From: Catalimonadaceae bacterium JC749 | GTDB taxonomy: Bacteria > Bacteroidota > Bacteroidia > Cytophagales > Cyclobacteriaceae | Direction of reading: 5' to 3' | NCBI GenBank assembly: GCA_021730635.1 | Contig: JAJNNC010000005.1 | Span: 434,001-498,000 of the forward strand | Length of the DNA: 64,000 nt | Shown here: in pieces, positions 36,699-45,147 of the stretch | Numbering within the stretch: position 1 is the first letter of the stretch | How the letters are laid out: each line of letters begins with the position of its first letter | Position numbers and translations under genes: made by a program | The notes under the pieces: generated by a model | Databases searched by the model: none | What the model was told of the DNA's origin: nothing | The model's input: the letters and a program-made list of their open reading frames with translations, nothing else

Positions 36699-39541
36699 AA
36701 AAACAGACGCATCATATTCAAAGACAGGCATTGATGGTAGACTTTTCTACCGACGAAAAAGCCCGAAGCTGGCATAAAACAGCTCCAGCTTTTTATTACA
36801 CCAAAATGCTTCCCCTGCTCAATGAAGTCTTGGATAAACAGGTGCCAGCAGATCACTTCTATTCTATCGAACATCTTGACATTAATGTAGGAACAGTAGA
36901 CGAAAATGAATTGCTGGAAGCTTTTGTAAAGTCAATAACGCTGGCATTGACCCGCCTGCTCACGCGTGACACTCAATCAATCGCTACGAATGTTTCAAAA
37001 GAGCGTATCCAATCTGAAGAAAATATAGTGATCACGGAAAGCAAGGAACATCTGATAGCATGTTTTTATTATTTTCTTGACTTCGGCATTTTACCCTGGA
37101 ATAGTAGTTTGAAAAGTCTCAGTAGGCTAGAGGCCGCTCTTGAGCAGGAGATAGGTTTGAAAAATGTGATACTTTTTACTGATTTTCAAAAGCGTTTGTA
37201 CCGGGCCTCTACGCGAAGACGTCTGTATTTTCAGTTTTCTCCAACTTTCTGGGATGAGATATGCCATCAATTATATAAACCGATTATGGCATATCTTTCT
37301 TCCATTCGGAAAGCTATCATGCCTGTTTTAATGACTTTGGCAATAAACAAGTCTGCCCAAAAAAAACTGAAGGCAGAGTTTTCCGATGATTTAAAAGTTT
37401 GGATAGGACAAAAAGCGCCTGCCCATACACAACATTGGCCGCAGCATTATATTGGTTGGATAATACGAAAGGCAATGCCCTTTTTAAAACCTGTAGGCGA
37501 AAAAGCGATTCTAAAGGCTATGAGGCAAGGGTATATCTTGAAAGACAAGAGCCAAACAAATAATCCTGCCACTGAGCTTGTCACCACGCTGAAGACTTTG
37601 ATAGCCTCGGTAGAAACCCAATGGGAAGGGAAGAACATACCAGAGCAACATTTCAGGGAAGATACAGGCGATCAGTCTGTAACTATACGAGCAGAAGATG
37701 CAAGTTCAGTGCTACCAGCCGCCGGTCAGGTAAAACATCTCTTCGATGAACCGAATTCAGAGGATAAAGATACTGCTCAAGATGAACTTTCTGCAGAAGA
37801 ACTTGAGACCCGGCCAACACATCTATCCGAACATAAGGAGGCAAAACCCATAGAATCAGTCATTTTGGAGAATGAGGCTGCATCTGAAAATGAAAAGACT
37901 GGTTCTCCTACCGCGTCGGAAAAGGCTTTACGTTCTTCAGTAGATAAGGGTGTGAAGCCTGACACTATCCAACAGCAGGAGGACAAGGCTGACACATGTA
38001 ATCAGCATAGCACTGTAGTGGGAGAAAGTGATAACAAAACCTCATCAGGTTCAGAGCAGAAAAACCATTTACCCCTGAGGCGAGCGGTTCAGCATGACAT
38101 CATTTCTGAAGAAAATAAAGCTGATCAGGTGGAAAAAGCTTCAGCGGTAGTTACCCCCAAACAGCCCAAAACTAAATCAGTGGAAAGTACCATTTTGACC
38201 CTATCAGAAACAGCTCATGCAAAACATTCCTCTGAGCACACAGCCAAAGAGACTGGAGAAGAAAAGAAAGACAGCCATAAAATTCAACAGCCGGACCATC
38301 ATCTAGCGCAGGGTAAAGTAGGGATTAAAGCTCCTCAAAAACAACAAACATTTCCAAATGAAAAAAAGGGGATAGAACCCCTGGCCCCACACGATTTACA
38401 AGAGGCTGCTGCACCGAGCAACAAAGAAAACGATACTATGGCTTCTGAAACCGTAGCACATACGGATAAAAGCACAGTGGCCCGTCAAAATGTAAACGAA
38501 GAAAACTTGACCAGCGAGGATGCTAACCTATATGAGTCCTCCACGAGAGCGTCTGAAAGGAAACCGGGTAAGCAGATACAGGAGGCTGAAGAGGCTATAG
38601 ACCAGCTCAATAATTTGAGCAGAATTCAAGGAAAGCCACATCCAAAAAATAAGGTGGGTGATATAATTTATTCTGGGGGAGAGAGCCAGATAATCAAGGG
38701 TGAACAACCTAAGCGTTCTTCCCCAACAAGAAAAATGTCAGCAGAGGGAGAGGAGAAACCAGAAGGTATGATATCAGGTCACTCACCGGAAAAATTTATC
38801 TCAGGTGTTAACGATCCTGCTCATGGAGCGCATGCTGAAATTGAGAAACAGAGGAAGGAAGAAGAGGTGGATCATCCTTTACCTGATAAAACAAAAGAGA
38901 TCAATGTAAAACAGAACTCACCGTTTGAAGAGAAATCACAGATAGTTCAAAGTAGGCTTTCGGGCCAGGAATTTTTAAGGGGTACTTCCTCCTTGGAAGA
39001 CGAGATGGCTATGTTAACGTATCAGTTTGCCAAGCCGGAGGTATATTACCTGAAGGATGCAGGCATAGTGCTCACCTGGCCATACCTGGCCAGATTGTTC
39101 AAGCACCTGGGCTATGTGGAGAATAATAGCTTCAAAAATAGGCAGTTGCAACAACAAGCGGTCCATCTTTTAGCTTACATAGCTTCAGGACTGGAGCAAT
39201 GCGAAGAACCCACCTTGGTGATGCCCAAGTTTTTATGTGCCTGGCCCTTCGCTATGCCTATCATGAAGGACCTGACCCTGACGGAGGAAGAAAAAAGTGA
39301 AACTGACCAGATGCTGAGAGGTGTTATTCATAACTGGCCTATTTTAAAAAATACTTCCCTGGACGGGCTACGGTCTTCCTTTTTTGACAGAGAAGGTAAA
39401 CTTTTTAAAGAAGATGAACAGTGGAAATTAATAATAGAACAGAAAAGCTATGATATGCTTCTGGAGCATTTACCATATACTTTGAGCATCATCAAACTAC
39501 CCTGGATGACTCATCTATTGAAAGTAGATTGGGCATCATAA
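36695..39541 (+). CDS. eCIS tape-measure protein (CIS_TMP family, Pvc14-like)
   Basis: This 948-aa protein has the CIS_TMP N-terminus: HIQRQALMVDFSTDEKARSW (start), YYTKMLPLLNEVLDKQVPAD and IEHLDINVGTVDENELLEAF. A C-terminal conserved helical domain (about 790-948; YLKDAGIVLTWPYLARLFKH) includes the bacteroidotal eCIS pattern AGIVLTWPYL...LF. Between about 330 and 780 lies a low-complexity hydrophilic region rich in E, K, S, T, H and Q with few hydrophobic residues. Tape-measure proteins set tube length and occupy the lumen. The disordered middle may be the length-setting part. The gene overlaps the Pvc12-like gene by 4 bp. Confidence 0.87.
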   Translation: MKKQTHHIQRQALMVDFSTDEKARSWHKTAPAFYYTKMLPLLNEVLDKQVPADHFYSIEHLDINVGTVDENELLEAFVKSITLALTRLLTRDTQSIATNVSKERIQSEENIVITESKEHLIACFYYFLDFGILPWNSSLKSLSRLEAALEQEIGLKNVILFTDFQKRLYRASTRRRLYFQFSPTFWDEICHQLYKPIMAYLSSIRKAIMPVLMTLAINKSAQKKLKAEFSDDLKVWIGQKAPAHTQHWPQHYIGWIIRKAMPFLKPVGEKAILKAMRQGYILKDKSQTNNPATELVTTLKTLIASVETQWEGKNIPEQHFREDTGDQSVTIRAEDASSVLPAAGQVKHLFDEPNSEDKDTAQDELSAEELETRPTHLSEHKEAKPIESVILENEAASENEKTGSPTASEKALRSSVDKGVKPDTIQQQEDKADTCNQHSTVVGESDNKTSSGSEQKNHLPLRRAVQHDIISEENKADQVEKASAVVTPKQPKTKSVESTILTLSETAHAKHSSEHTAKETGEEKKDSHKIQQPDHHLAQGKVGIKAPQKQQTFPNEKKGIEPLAPHDLQEAAAPSNKENDTMASETVAHTDKSTVARQNVNEENLTSEDANLYESSTRASERKPGKQIQEAEEAIDQLNNLSRIQGKPHPKNKVGDIIYSGGESQIIKGEQPKRSSPTRKMSAEGEEKPEGMISGHSPEKFISGVNDPAHGAHAEIEKQRKEEEVDHPLPDKTKEINVKQNSPFEEKSQIVQSRLSGQEFLRGTSSLEDEMAMLTYQFAKPEVYYLKDAGIVLTWPYLARLFKHLGYVENNSFKNRQLQQQAVHLLAYIASGLEQCEEPTLVMPKFLCAWPFAMPIMKDLTLTEEEKSETDQMLRGVIHNWPILKNTSLDGLRSSFFDREGKLFKEDEQWKLIIEQKSYDMLLEHLPYTLSIIKLPWMTHLLKVDWAS

Positions 39542-39555
39542 TAAAAATATTAATT

Positions 39556-41865
39556 ATGAAAGCAAGCATTGTACAGCAGCCAAACAAAGAGGCTCACTCC
39601 GGAACAAAGAGTAAACCTTTCTTTGCCCAACAAGCTGAAAACAGCTTCTTTGCTGAGTCACCCCAGGGTACGCCTTTCTTTTCAGGCATACAAACCAAGC
39701 TTACGGTAGGGCAGCCGGGAGACCAATATGAGCAGGAAGCTGATGCCATGGCCGAGCATGTGATGCGCATGCCCTTACAAGCGGAACATGTTCCAATGAT
39801 CAGCAGACTCCATACAGGTAATCCTCTGCAACGCATGTGCAGTGATTGTGAGGAAGAAATGCAAGTACAGCGTGTTGAAAGCAGTGGAGGAGAAGGCTAT
39901 GCTTCTGATCATATAGCCAGCCGATTGCAGTCCCGCCAGGGACAGGGCTCTGCTTTACCACCTGCAACCCAAGCCCAGATGGAACAGTCATTTGGCACCG
40001 ACTTCAGGGAGGTACGTATCCATACTGATGCAGAAGCCGTGCAGATGAGCCAGGATTTGAATGCCCAGGCCTTTACCCATGGTTCAGACATTTACTTTAA
40101 CCAAGGCAAGTATGATCCTGTTTCTTCTGTTGGCAAAAGATTGCTGGCACATGAGTTGACGCATACAGTACAACAGAATAGTTCTAATGTTATACGGCCT
40201 ACAAGGATTACCGCTGAATCTATTTATCATCAGATTGCCCAGGATTCCATATATGAAACCCTTGCACATGAAATGGTATATGCTCCTATTGAACGAGAGC
40301 ACCTGACAGAGTCTCAAGTCAGGCGACTTGGGAGTTTGGGTTTCATCCCGTCTCGAATTATTCGCGGTGAATTTGATTTTCAGATGATTGGTTTTACTCG
40401 AACTAATGATGAGATAGGAAGAAGAAGATTTCCAGTAATAGCTTTTAAAGGAAGTCGAAGTATACATGATTTTATTGATGATCTAAACCCGCAGGGTATA
40501 GGTTATGGACAATTCAATAGAAATTTTCAACGTATTGAAGAACTAGTCGAAAGGATGGGAGGCAGAGTTGATGTTACCGGGCATAGTTTAGGTGGAACTT
40601 TAGCTCAACTTTATGCTATTTATAATCCTCCAAGGGTAAGAAGAGTCATCACTTTTCAAGCTCCTGGGTTACCCCCTGGCCTTATTGATCAACTAGAATC
40701 TTTTAATCAAGGTGCGTCAGTTGACAGAAGAGTGCAATCTACTCATTATAGAGGTACATCGGATCCAATAAGTAGTGCTGGATATAGTTTTACCCCAGGA
40801 ACTGTCTTTGAGATACCAGTTGAGTTATTGCAGCCTTTTTCTGTTTCACCCTTTGGTGGTCACACAGATTTTCCGCTAATGTTACTTAATCGTTTGAGAG
40901 AAGAATATCCTGAATTATTTAGGAATTTCCCAATATTTCAACATTCTACTGCTCGTGGAGAGGATGCACGTGGCTTCCGTCCTGGTGAAATTCTTCGGAG
41001 TTGGTTATCACACTTTCATCCTGAACTTGAAGGGATTTTTTCTGATGATAGGGTAAGAGATCGTATTGTTGGCGATACTACATATTTAAGTCAATTAACA
41101 TTTCAGCAAAAAGTCGAATTAATTCAAATTTTAACGAATGGCCTAATCAGGAGTGATGATGATTCAGACCTCAATGCAATATTAATAATAATTCGTAGTA
41201 TGGATAGCTGGGGGAGACACAGAATTTTAAGCCCTCAATTTTTTAACACACTTTTTTCAACGCTAGCTCCTGCTGCCCGATGGGAGATAGGTGAAGCTTG
41301 TCGCCGGGAGTCAGAACAAATTACGGAAGAAACGGAGAGCTCAACTAGAGCAGAATCTGAAAGCTTACCAGAGCAGCTTGGTACAAGTGCAAGCAGGGAG
41401 ACTATCTCAAGTTTGAGGTCAGGAGGGTGTTATGGCCAATCTTCCGTTATGATTCAGAATGGTAGAAGTCTAGTTAATCAAAGTGGTACATCTGTGACAC
41501 CAGAAGATTTAAGACAAGTAGCCTGTTTGGAGAGAGGTAATGCAGGCATAGTTTTTCCTCGTTTTAGAAGAGTAAACGTAGCAGTTGGTAGATTTATAGT
41601 AAATGGGATTATTCAACCTCCTATTGCTAAACGCAGTGAAACTAGTTTACATTCTGAAGATATGGTTCTTATTGAAGCAAATAGGCTTTATGGGGAGGGA
41701 AATTATTATCTAGATGCAATTTTTTCTGAAAGAATTCCTTGTGAAAGGTGTCAGCATAATATTATAGGATTTAGGAATAAAACGGAAAATTTTAAAGTGT
41801 ATTATATTATTACGAGGAATGCTCTTATGGTCACAACATTAATGAATAGCTATTTTGGCCATTAA
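39556..41865 (+). CDS. eCIS effector: DUF4157 - lipase - deaminase-like toxin
   Basis: I chose ATG 39556 (769 aa). Residues about 45-205 include the DUF4157 eCIS-cargo domain: LTVGQPGDQYEQEADAMAEH, FREVRIHTDAEAVQMS, FTHGSDIYFNQGKYDP and LLAHELTHTVQQ (HEXXH at 199-203). Residues about 285-450 form an alpha/beta-hydrolase lipase: AFKGSRS, VDVTGHSLGGTLAQLYA (nucleophile Ser344), with Asp403 (SDPIS) and His436 (GGHTDF) as probable triad partners. A linker follows. Residues about 690-769 carry HSE (His699, Glu701) and IPCERC (Cys729, Cys732), the zinc and proton-relay layout of the cytidine-deaminase fold found in polymorphic toxins. DUF4157 directs loading into eCIS tubes. The toxin half is visibly more AT-rich than the DUF4157 part, which suggests module exchange. 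Two enzymatic warheads in one effector are unusual. Confidence 0.85.
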   Translation: MKASIVQQPNKEAHSGTKSKPFFAQQAENSFFAESPQGTPFFSGIQTKLTVGQPGDQYEQEADAMAEHVMRMPLQAEHVPMISRLHTGNPLQRMCSDCEEEMQVQRVESSGGEGYASDHIASRLQSRQGQGSALPPATQAQMEQSFGTDFREVRIHTDAEAVQMSQDLNAQAFTHGSDIYFNQGKYDPVSSVGKRLLAHELTHTVQQNSSNVIRPTRITAESIYHQIAQDSIYETLAHEMVYAPIEREHLTESQVRRLGSLGFIPSRIIRGEFDFQMIGFTRTNDEIGRRRFPVIAFKGSRSIHDFIDDLNPQGIGYGQFNRNFQRIEELVERMGGRVDVTGHSLGGTLAQLYAIYNPPRVRRVITFQAPGLPPGLIDQLESFNQGASVDRRVQSTHYRGTSDPISSAGYSFTPGTVFEIPVELLQPFSVSPFGGHTDFPLMLLNRLREEYPELFRNFPIFQHSTARGEDARGFRPGEILRSWLSHFHPELEGIFSDDRVRDRIVGDTTYLSQLTFQQKVELIQILTNGLIRSDDDSDLNAILIIIRSMDSWGRHRILSPQFFNTLFSTLAPAARWEIGEACRRESEQITEETESSTRAESESLPEQLGTSASRETISSLRSGGCYGQSSVMIQNGRSLVNQSGTSVTPEDLRQVACLERGNAGIVFPRFRRVNVAVGRFIVNGIIQPPIAKRSETSLHSEDMVLIEANRLYGEGNYYLDAIFSERIPCERCQHNIIGFRNKTENFKVYYIITRNALMVTTLMNSYFGH

Positions 41866-41907
41866 TTATAATTTTATTTTGTGAAATTTAAAGTATCAAT
41901 CAACCCT

Positions 41908-42039
41908 ATGGCCATTTTTCAAATTTATTTAACTCCATCCAGGCAGTATGCCTGGCGATTGAAAACAGAAGAGACAGCGACCAAAGCTTTTGCCAATTCA
42001 GGTAAAAATTATGCAAACACAGATGCTACAATTCATTGA
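41908..42039 (+). CDS. Tiny DUF1508/YegP-like protein
   Basis: A 43-codon frame (ATG 41908, TGA at 42037-42039); a GTG at 41881 could extend it by 9 residues. It reads MAIFQIYLTPSRQYAWRLK, with AFANSGKNYANTDATI later. This matches the single-unit DUF1508 (YegP-like) pattern F-x-I-Y-(x)5-Y-x-W-R-L-K...A-x-SG-x-x-Y. Such proteins are usually 60 or 110 aa, so it is a short or truncated copy. It lies between the effector and the ATPase gene. A link with effector immunity is not supported. Confidence 0.4.
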   Translation: MAIFQIYLTPSRQYAWRLKTEETATKAFANSGKNYANTDATIH

Positions 42040-42148
42040 TTTGGTACTTTCTCTGGCTGCTGGAGTATTCTTTTAAAACAGAGAATTAGATTATTATATA
42101 GTACTGATATGTGGCTTCACATTTGCCTAAAATCTTTAAATTTATAGC

Positions 42149-43492
42149 ATGTCCACTGCCTCTAATCCTCTGTATCTTGTCAAGTTGCTGGATTATCTTA
42201 GCCAGGTTTTTCAGGCACGCTTGGCCTGGTATTTTGGTCAGGATAGTCCCTATCAACACCTGAAAGATATTCCTTTCCCGGAGGAGCACAGTAAGGATAC
42301 ACCACTGCTGGCTTTGTGCCAGGAAAATGCACTGTCTCTGGAAGAACGAATCATATTGCTTACTGCGCTGGCACCGTATATTCAGTCTGATTTTTTTGAT
42401 CAGATCATCCAGCAAAAGCTGCCGCAGGCTGGAGACTTTCCCCAATTGGGTGGGGTGCGGGGGAAGCAGTTCCGCGGCTTTCTGCCCACCGGTGAAACAG
42501 TAATGTTCATACTGGCCGGAAAGGATCTGGAAAAAAGGTTTGATGTGCAACAGTTTTTCGATGAAGACCATGTTTTTGCTAAAAAAAATATCCTCTGGCT
42601 GGAAGATCCTCCTTCGGGGGAACCCCGCATGAGCGGTAAGCTCATCATGTCACCTGAGTATGTGGATTTGTTAACACTTGGCAAAATTTCTAAGCCAAAA
42701 TTCGGCATGTATTTTCCAGCGCAGCGCATAGATACCCAACTGCAGTGGAAAGACCTGATACTGAACGAACGAACCACGCATCAGATCAAAGACCTGGAAC
42801 ATTGGATCAACCATGGGCAGACGCTGCTTTATGAATGGGGGATGCAGGATCGTCTCAAGCCCGGATACCGGGTGTTATTCTATGGGCCTCCGGGTACCGG
42901 AAAAACCCTGGCCGCTACTTTGCTCGGCAAATATACCGGAAAAGATGTCTATAAAATTGACCTGTCAATGGTCATTTCTAAATTCATCGGGGAAACCGAA
43001 AAGAACCTGGCCAATCTTTTTGCCAAAGCTGAAAACCATGACTGGATTCTGTTTTTCGATGAAGCTGATGCACTGTTTGGTAAACGCACTAATGTCCGGG
43101 ATGCCCATGATAAGTATGCCAACCAGGAGGTTTCTTATTTGCTGCAGCGGGTAGAAACGTATAAAGGGCTGGTGATTCTGGCTTCCAACTTTAGGGATAA
43201 CATTGATGAAGCTTTTGTCCGACGATTTCAATCTATCATTCATTTTCCTAAGCCTAAAAAAGAAGAACGTTTAAAAATATGGCGCAATACATTTCCCTCT
43301 CCAATCCAGTTTGATGCTTCCTTAAATTTAGACAAAACGGCAGAACAGTATGAATTGACAGGGGCCAACATCGTGAATGTGGTACAACAGGTTTGCCTGC
43401 AGGCATTGGCTTCCGGTAATCTGAGAATTAGCGAAGAACATTTACAAGAAAGCATTCGTAAAGAGTTTGCCAAAGAAGGTAAAATGCTGTAA
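42149..43492 (+). CDS. eCIS AAA+ ATPase (Pvc15/Afp15-like)
   Basis: This 447-aa protein has an N-terminal ~200-residue domain and a C-terminal AAA+ module. That module has Walker A GPPGTGKT (246-253), Walker B ILFFDEADALF (from 299) and a probable arginine finger in FVRRF (356-360). The insertion GKRTNVRDAHDKYANQEVSY is typical of the eCIS/CDC48-like AAA group. Every PVC-type eCIS carries such an ATPase near the effectors; it is thought to help cargo loading or particle assembly. It closes the core injection cluster. A caspase gene follows 44 bp downstream on the same strand without a visible terminator. Confidence 0.92.
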   Translation: MSTASNPLYLVKLLDYLSQVFQARLAWYFGQDSPYQHLKDIPFPEEHSKDTPLLALCQENALSLEERIILLTALAPYIQSDFFDQIIQQKLPQAGDFPQLGGVRGKQFRGFLPTGETVMFILAGKDLEKRFDVQQFFDEDHVFAKKNILWLEDPPSGEPRMSGKLIMSPEYVDLLTLGKISKPKFGMYFPAQRIDTQLQWKDLILNERTTHQIKDLEHWINHGQTLLYEWGMQDRLKPGYRVLFYGPPGTGKTLAATLLGKYTGKDVYKIDLSMVISKFIGETEKNLANLFAKAENHDWILFFDEADALFGKRTNVRDAHDKYANQEVSYLLQRVETYKGLVILASNFRDNIDEAFVRRFQSIIHFPKPKKEERLKIWRNTFPSPIQFDASLNLDKTAEQYELTGANIVNVVQQVCLQALASGNLRISEEHLQESIRKEFAKEGKML

Positions 43493-43536
43493 TTTGACTT
43501 TACTATTTGTGCCACTACACAACGTAAAGTATCCCT

Positions 43537-45144
43537 ATGCCTGAAAAGTCTGAAAAATGGGAGGAACCAAAAGAGGAGCCCAAAGCTACCAGAGGGCTGG
43601 ACATTCCTGCTTCCGAAACCAGTTGGGGATTCAAAGGGAAAAATTACCTTTTCACCATCGGGATAGACAAATACCAGTATTGGCCTCCTCTGAAATGTGC
43701 CGTAAAAGATGTACGGGATTTTGCTAAGATCTTGACTGAACGTTATCAGTTTGAGGAGGCATATGTGTTTACCCTGCAAAATGAAGAGGCTACCGAGAAG
43801 AATATCCTGCATACTTTCAGACAAATACAGCAAAAAGTAACGGACCAGGATAATCTGGTGATCTATTTTTCCGGACATGGCCATTACGATGAACTCACCA
43901 AAACAGGTTACTGGATTCCGGTAGATGCCCAGACAGGGTATGAAAATGAATACCAGTTCATCAATACTGTCATCATTGTTGACCGTTTGAGAGGTATCAA
44001 CTCACTACATACTTTTTTGATCATCGATGCCTGTTTTTCCGGCACACTGATTGCAAAAATCAGATCCAGTCCCCGCTCAGAACGGTATAAATCCAGGAGA
44101 GTGTTTACATCGGGAAGAGCCGAAGTGGTGAGTGACGGACCGGAAGGTGGCAATAGTCCTTTTGCCAGAGGCATTCTGAACCATTTAACCTATAATACCA
44201 ATAAATATGTTCCTGCTTCTAAATTCATCATGGATGTCATGGAATACGTTGAAAAAGAAGCACAACAGACGCCTACCGATGCCCGCCTTATCAATGCCGA
44301 CGATCAGGGGGGCGATTTTGTGTTTCATTTAAAAATGAGCGAAGCGGAGATTTGGGCCGATGTAGTGACTCGACATACTATTGAAGCATACCAAAATTTC
44401 ATAGATCAGTTTCCACAGAGTGATCATCGGTTCGAGGCGCAGGAAGCTAAGGACTGGCTAATAGCCTATCAGAACAACACTATCGAGAGCCTACGATGGT
44501 ATCTGACCAAATACCAACCCAACGGAAAATACATTCCGCTGGCCATCAAAACGATGAATGTGTTGGAAGAAGAAAAATGTTGGCAAAAAGCCAAAGAGAG
44601 AGATACCTTATCTGCCTATTTTGACTATCTCTATCGATATTCTGAAGGAAAATATGTGGAAGAAGCCAGGAGAAAAACCAGCCAGATGGCAAATGATGAA
44701 GATGACAAAGCTTTTAAGAAAGCTATTGAAGCCGGCACACCGGCAGCTTATCAGAATTACTTAAATAAGTCAGGCGCAAAGAAGCATCAAGAAGATGCTG
44801 AGAAAAAACTGTCTAACCTCTCCGCACAATCCTCAGATACTGTTGAAGAGGAAAAAGCCTGGGAAAAAGTTCAGGAGATCCATACATACATAGCCTACCA
44901 TGACTTTATTCAGACTTACCCCGAAAGTCAGTTTCTGGAATTGGCGCGACAGGCAATTAAAAGAATGGATGATGTAGCGCTGAATCAGTTGAGGATCTTG
45001 GCATCCAAATCTAATGTGTCTCATCAAGAAAAAATCAACCGGTGTACTGCCTATTTTAATGATTTTCCTGGAGCGGACAATAATGCCAGCGTCAAACAAA
45101 TCAAAGAGTGGTTGGAGAGGCTTAAATACAAAAAAGATCACTGA
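43537..45144 (+). CDS. Caspase-family (C14) protein with ~35-residue helical repeats, eCIS-linked
   Basis: This 535-aa protein has no signal peptide, so it is cytoplasmic. The caspase domain (about 35-265) shows YLFTIGIDKYQYWPPLKCAV, then His114 in VIYFSGHGHYDE and Cys166 in LIIDACFSGTL. The C-terminal half consists of four or more repeats of the form W-x-x-x-x-x-x-x-T-x-x-AY-x-x-F-(x)4-P-(x)4-x-x-x-A (e.g. HTIEAYQNFIDQFPQSDHRF, HTYIAYHDFIQTYPESQFLE). These are TPR-like repeats likely used for protein contact or regulation. It starts 44 bp after the eCIS ATPase gene, so it is probably on the eCIS transcript. It converges with the second caspase gene, leaving 3 bp between stops. The target is unknown. 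Confidence 0.87.
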   Translation: MPEKSEKWEEPKEEPKATRGLDIPASETSWGFKGKNYLFTIGIDKYQYWPPLKCAVKDVRDFAKILTERYQFEEAYVFTLQNEEATEKNILHTFRQIQQKVTDQDNLVIYFSGHGHYDELTKTGYWIPVDAQTGYENEYQFINTVIIVDRLRGINSLHTFLIIDACFSGTLIAKIRSSPRSERYKSRRVFTSGRAEVVSDGPEGGNSPFARGILNHLTYNTNKYVPASKFIMDVMEYVEKEAQQTPTDARLINADDQGGDFVFHLKMSEAEIWADVVTRHTIEAYQNFIDQFPQSDHRFEAQEAKDWLIAYQNNTIESLRWYLTKYQPNGKYIPLAIKTMNVLEEEKCWQKAKERDTLSAYFDYLYRYSEGKYVEEARRKTSQMANDEDDKAFKKAIEAGTPAAYQNYLNKSGAKKHQEDAEKKLSNLSAQSSDTVEEEKAWEKVQEIHTYIAYHDFIQTYPESQFLELARQAIKRMDDVALNQLRILASKSNVSHQEKINRCTAYFNDFPGADNNASVKQIKEWLERLKYKKDH

Positions 45145-45147
45145 AAT

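Noticed and set aside
39556-40190. DUF4157 HELTH motif as an active metalloprotease toxin
   Set aside because: The domain recurs at the start of many eCIS cargos as a trafficking module. I see no third zinc ligand I can name, so I treat activity as unproven.
24420-43492. Interpretation of the contractile cluster as a prophage
   Set aside because: No capsid, portal, terminase, integrase or lysis genes are present, while DUF4255, DUF5908, CIS_TMP, DUF4157 and the eCIS AAA ATPase are.
24420-43492. Interpretation of the contractile cluster as a type VI secretion system
   Set aside because: The sheath is a single polypeptide rather than TssB/TssC, and no TssJLM membrane complex or ClpV is seen.
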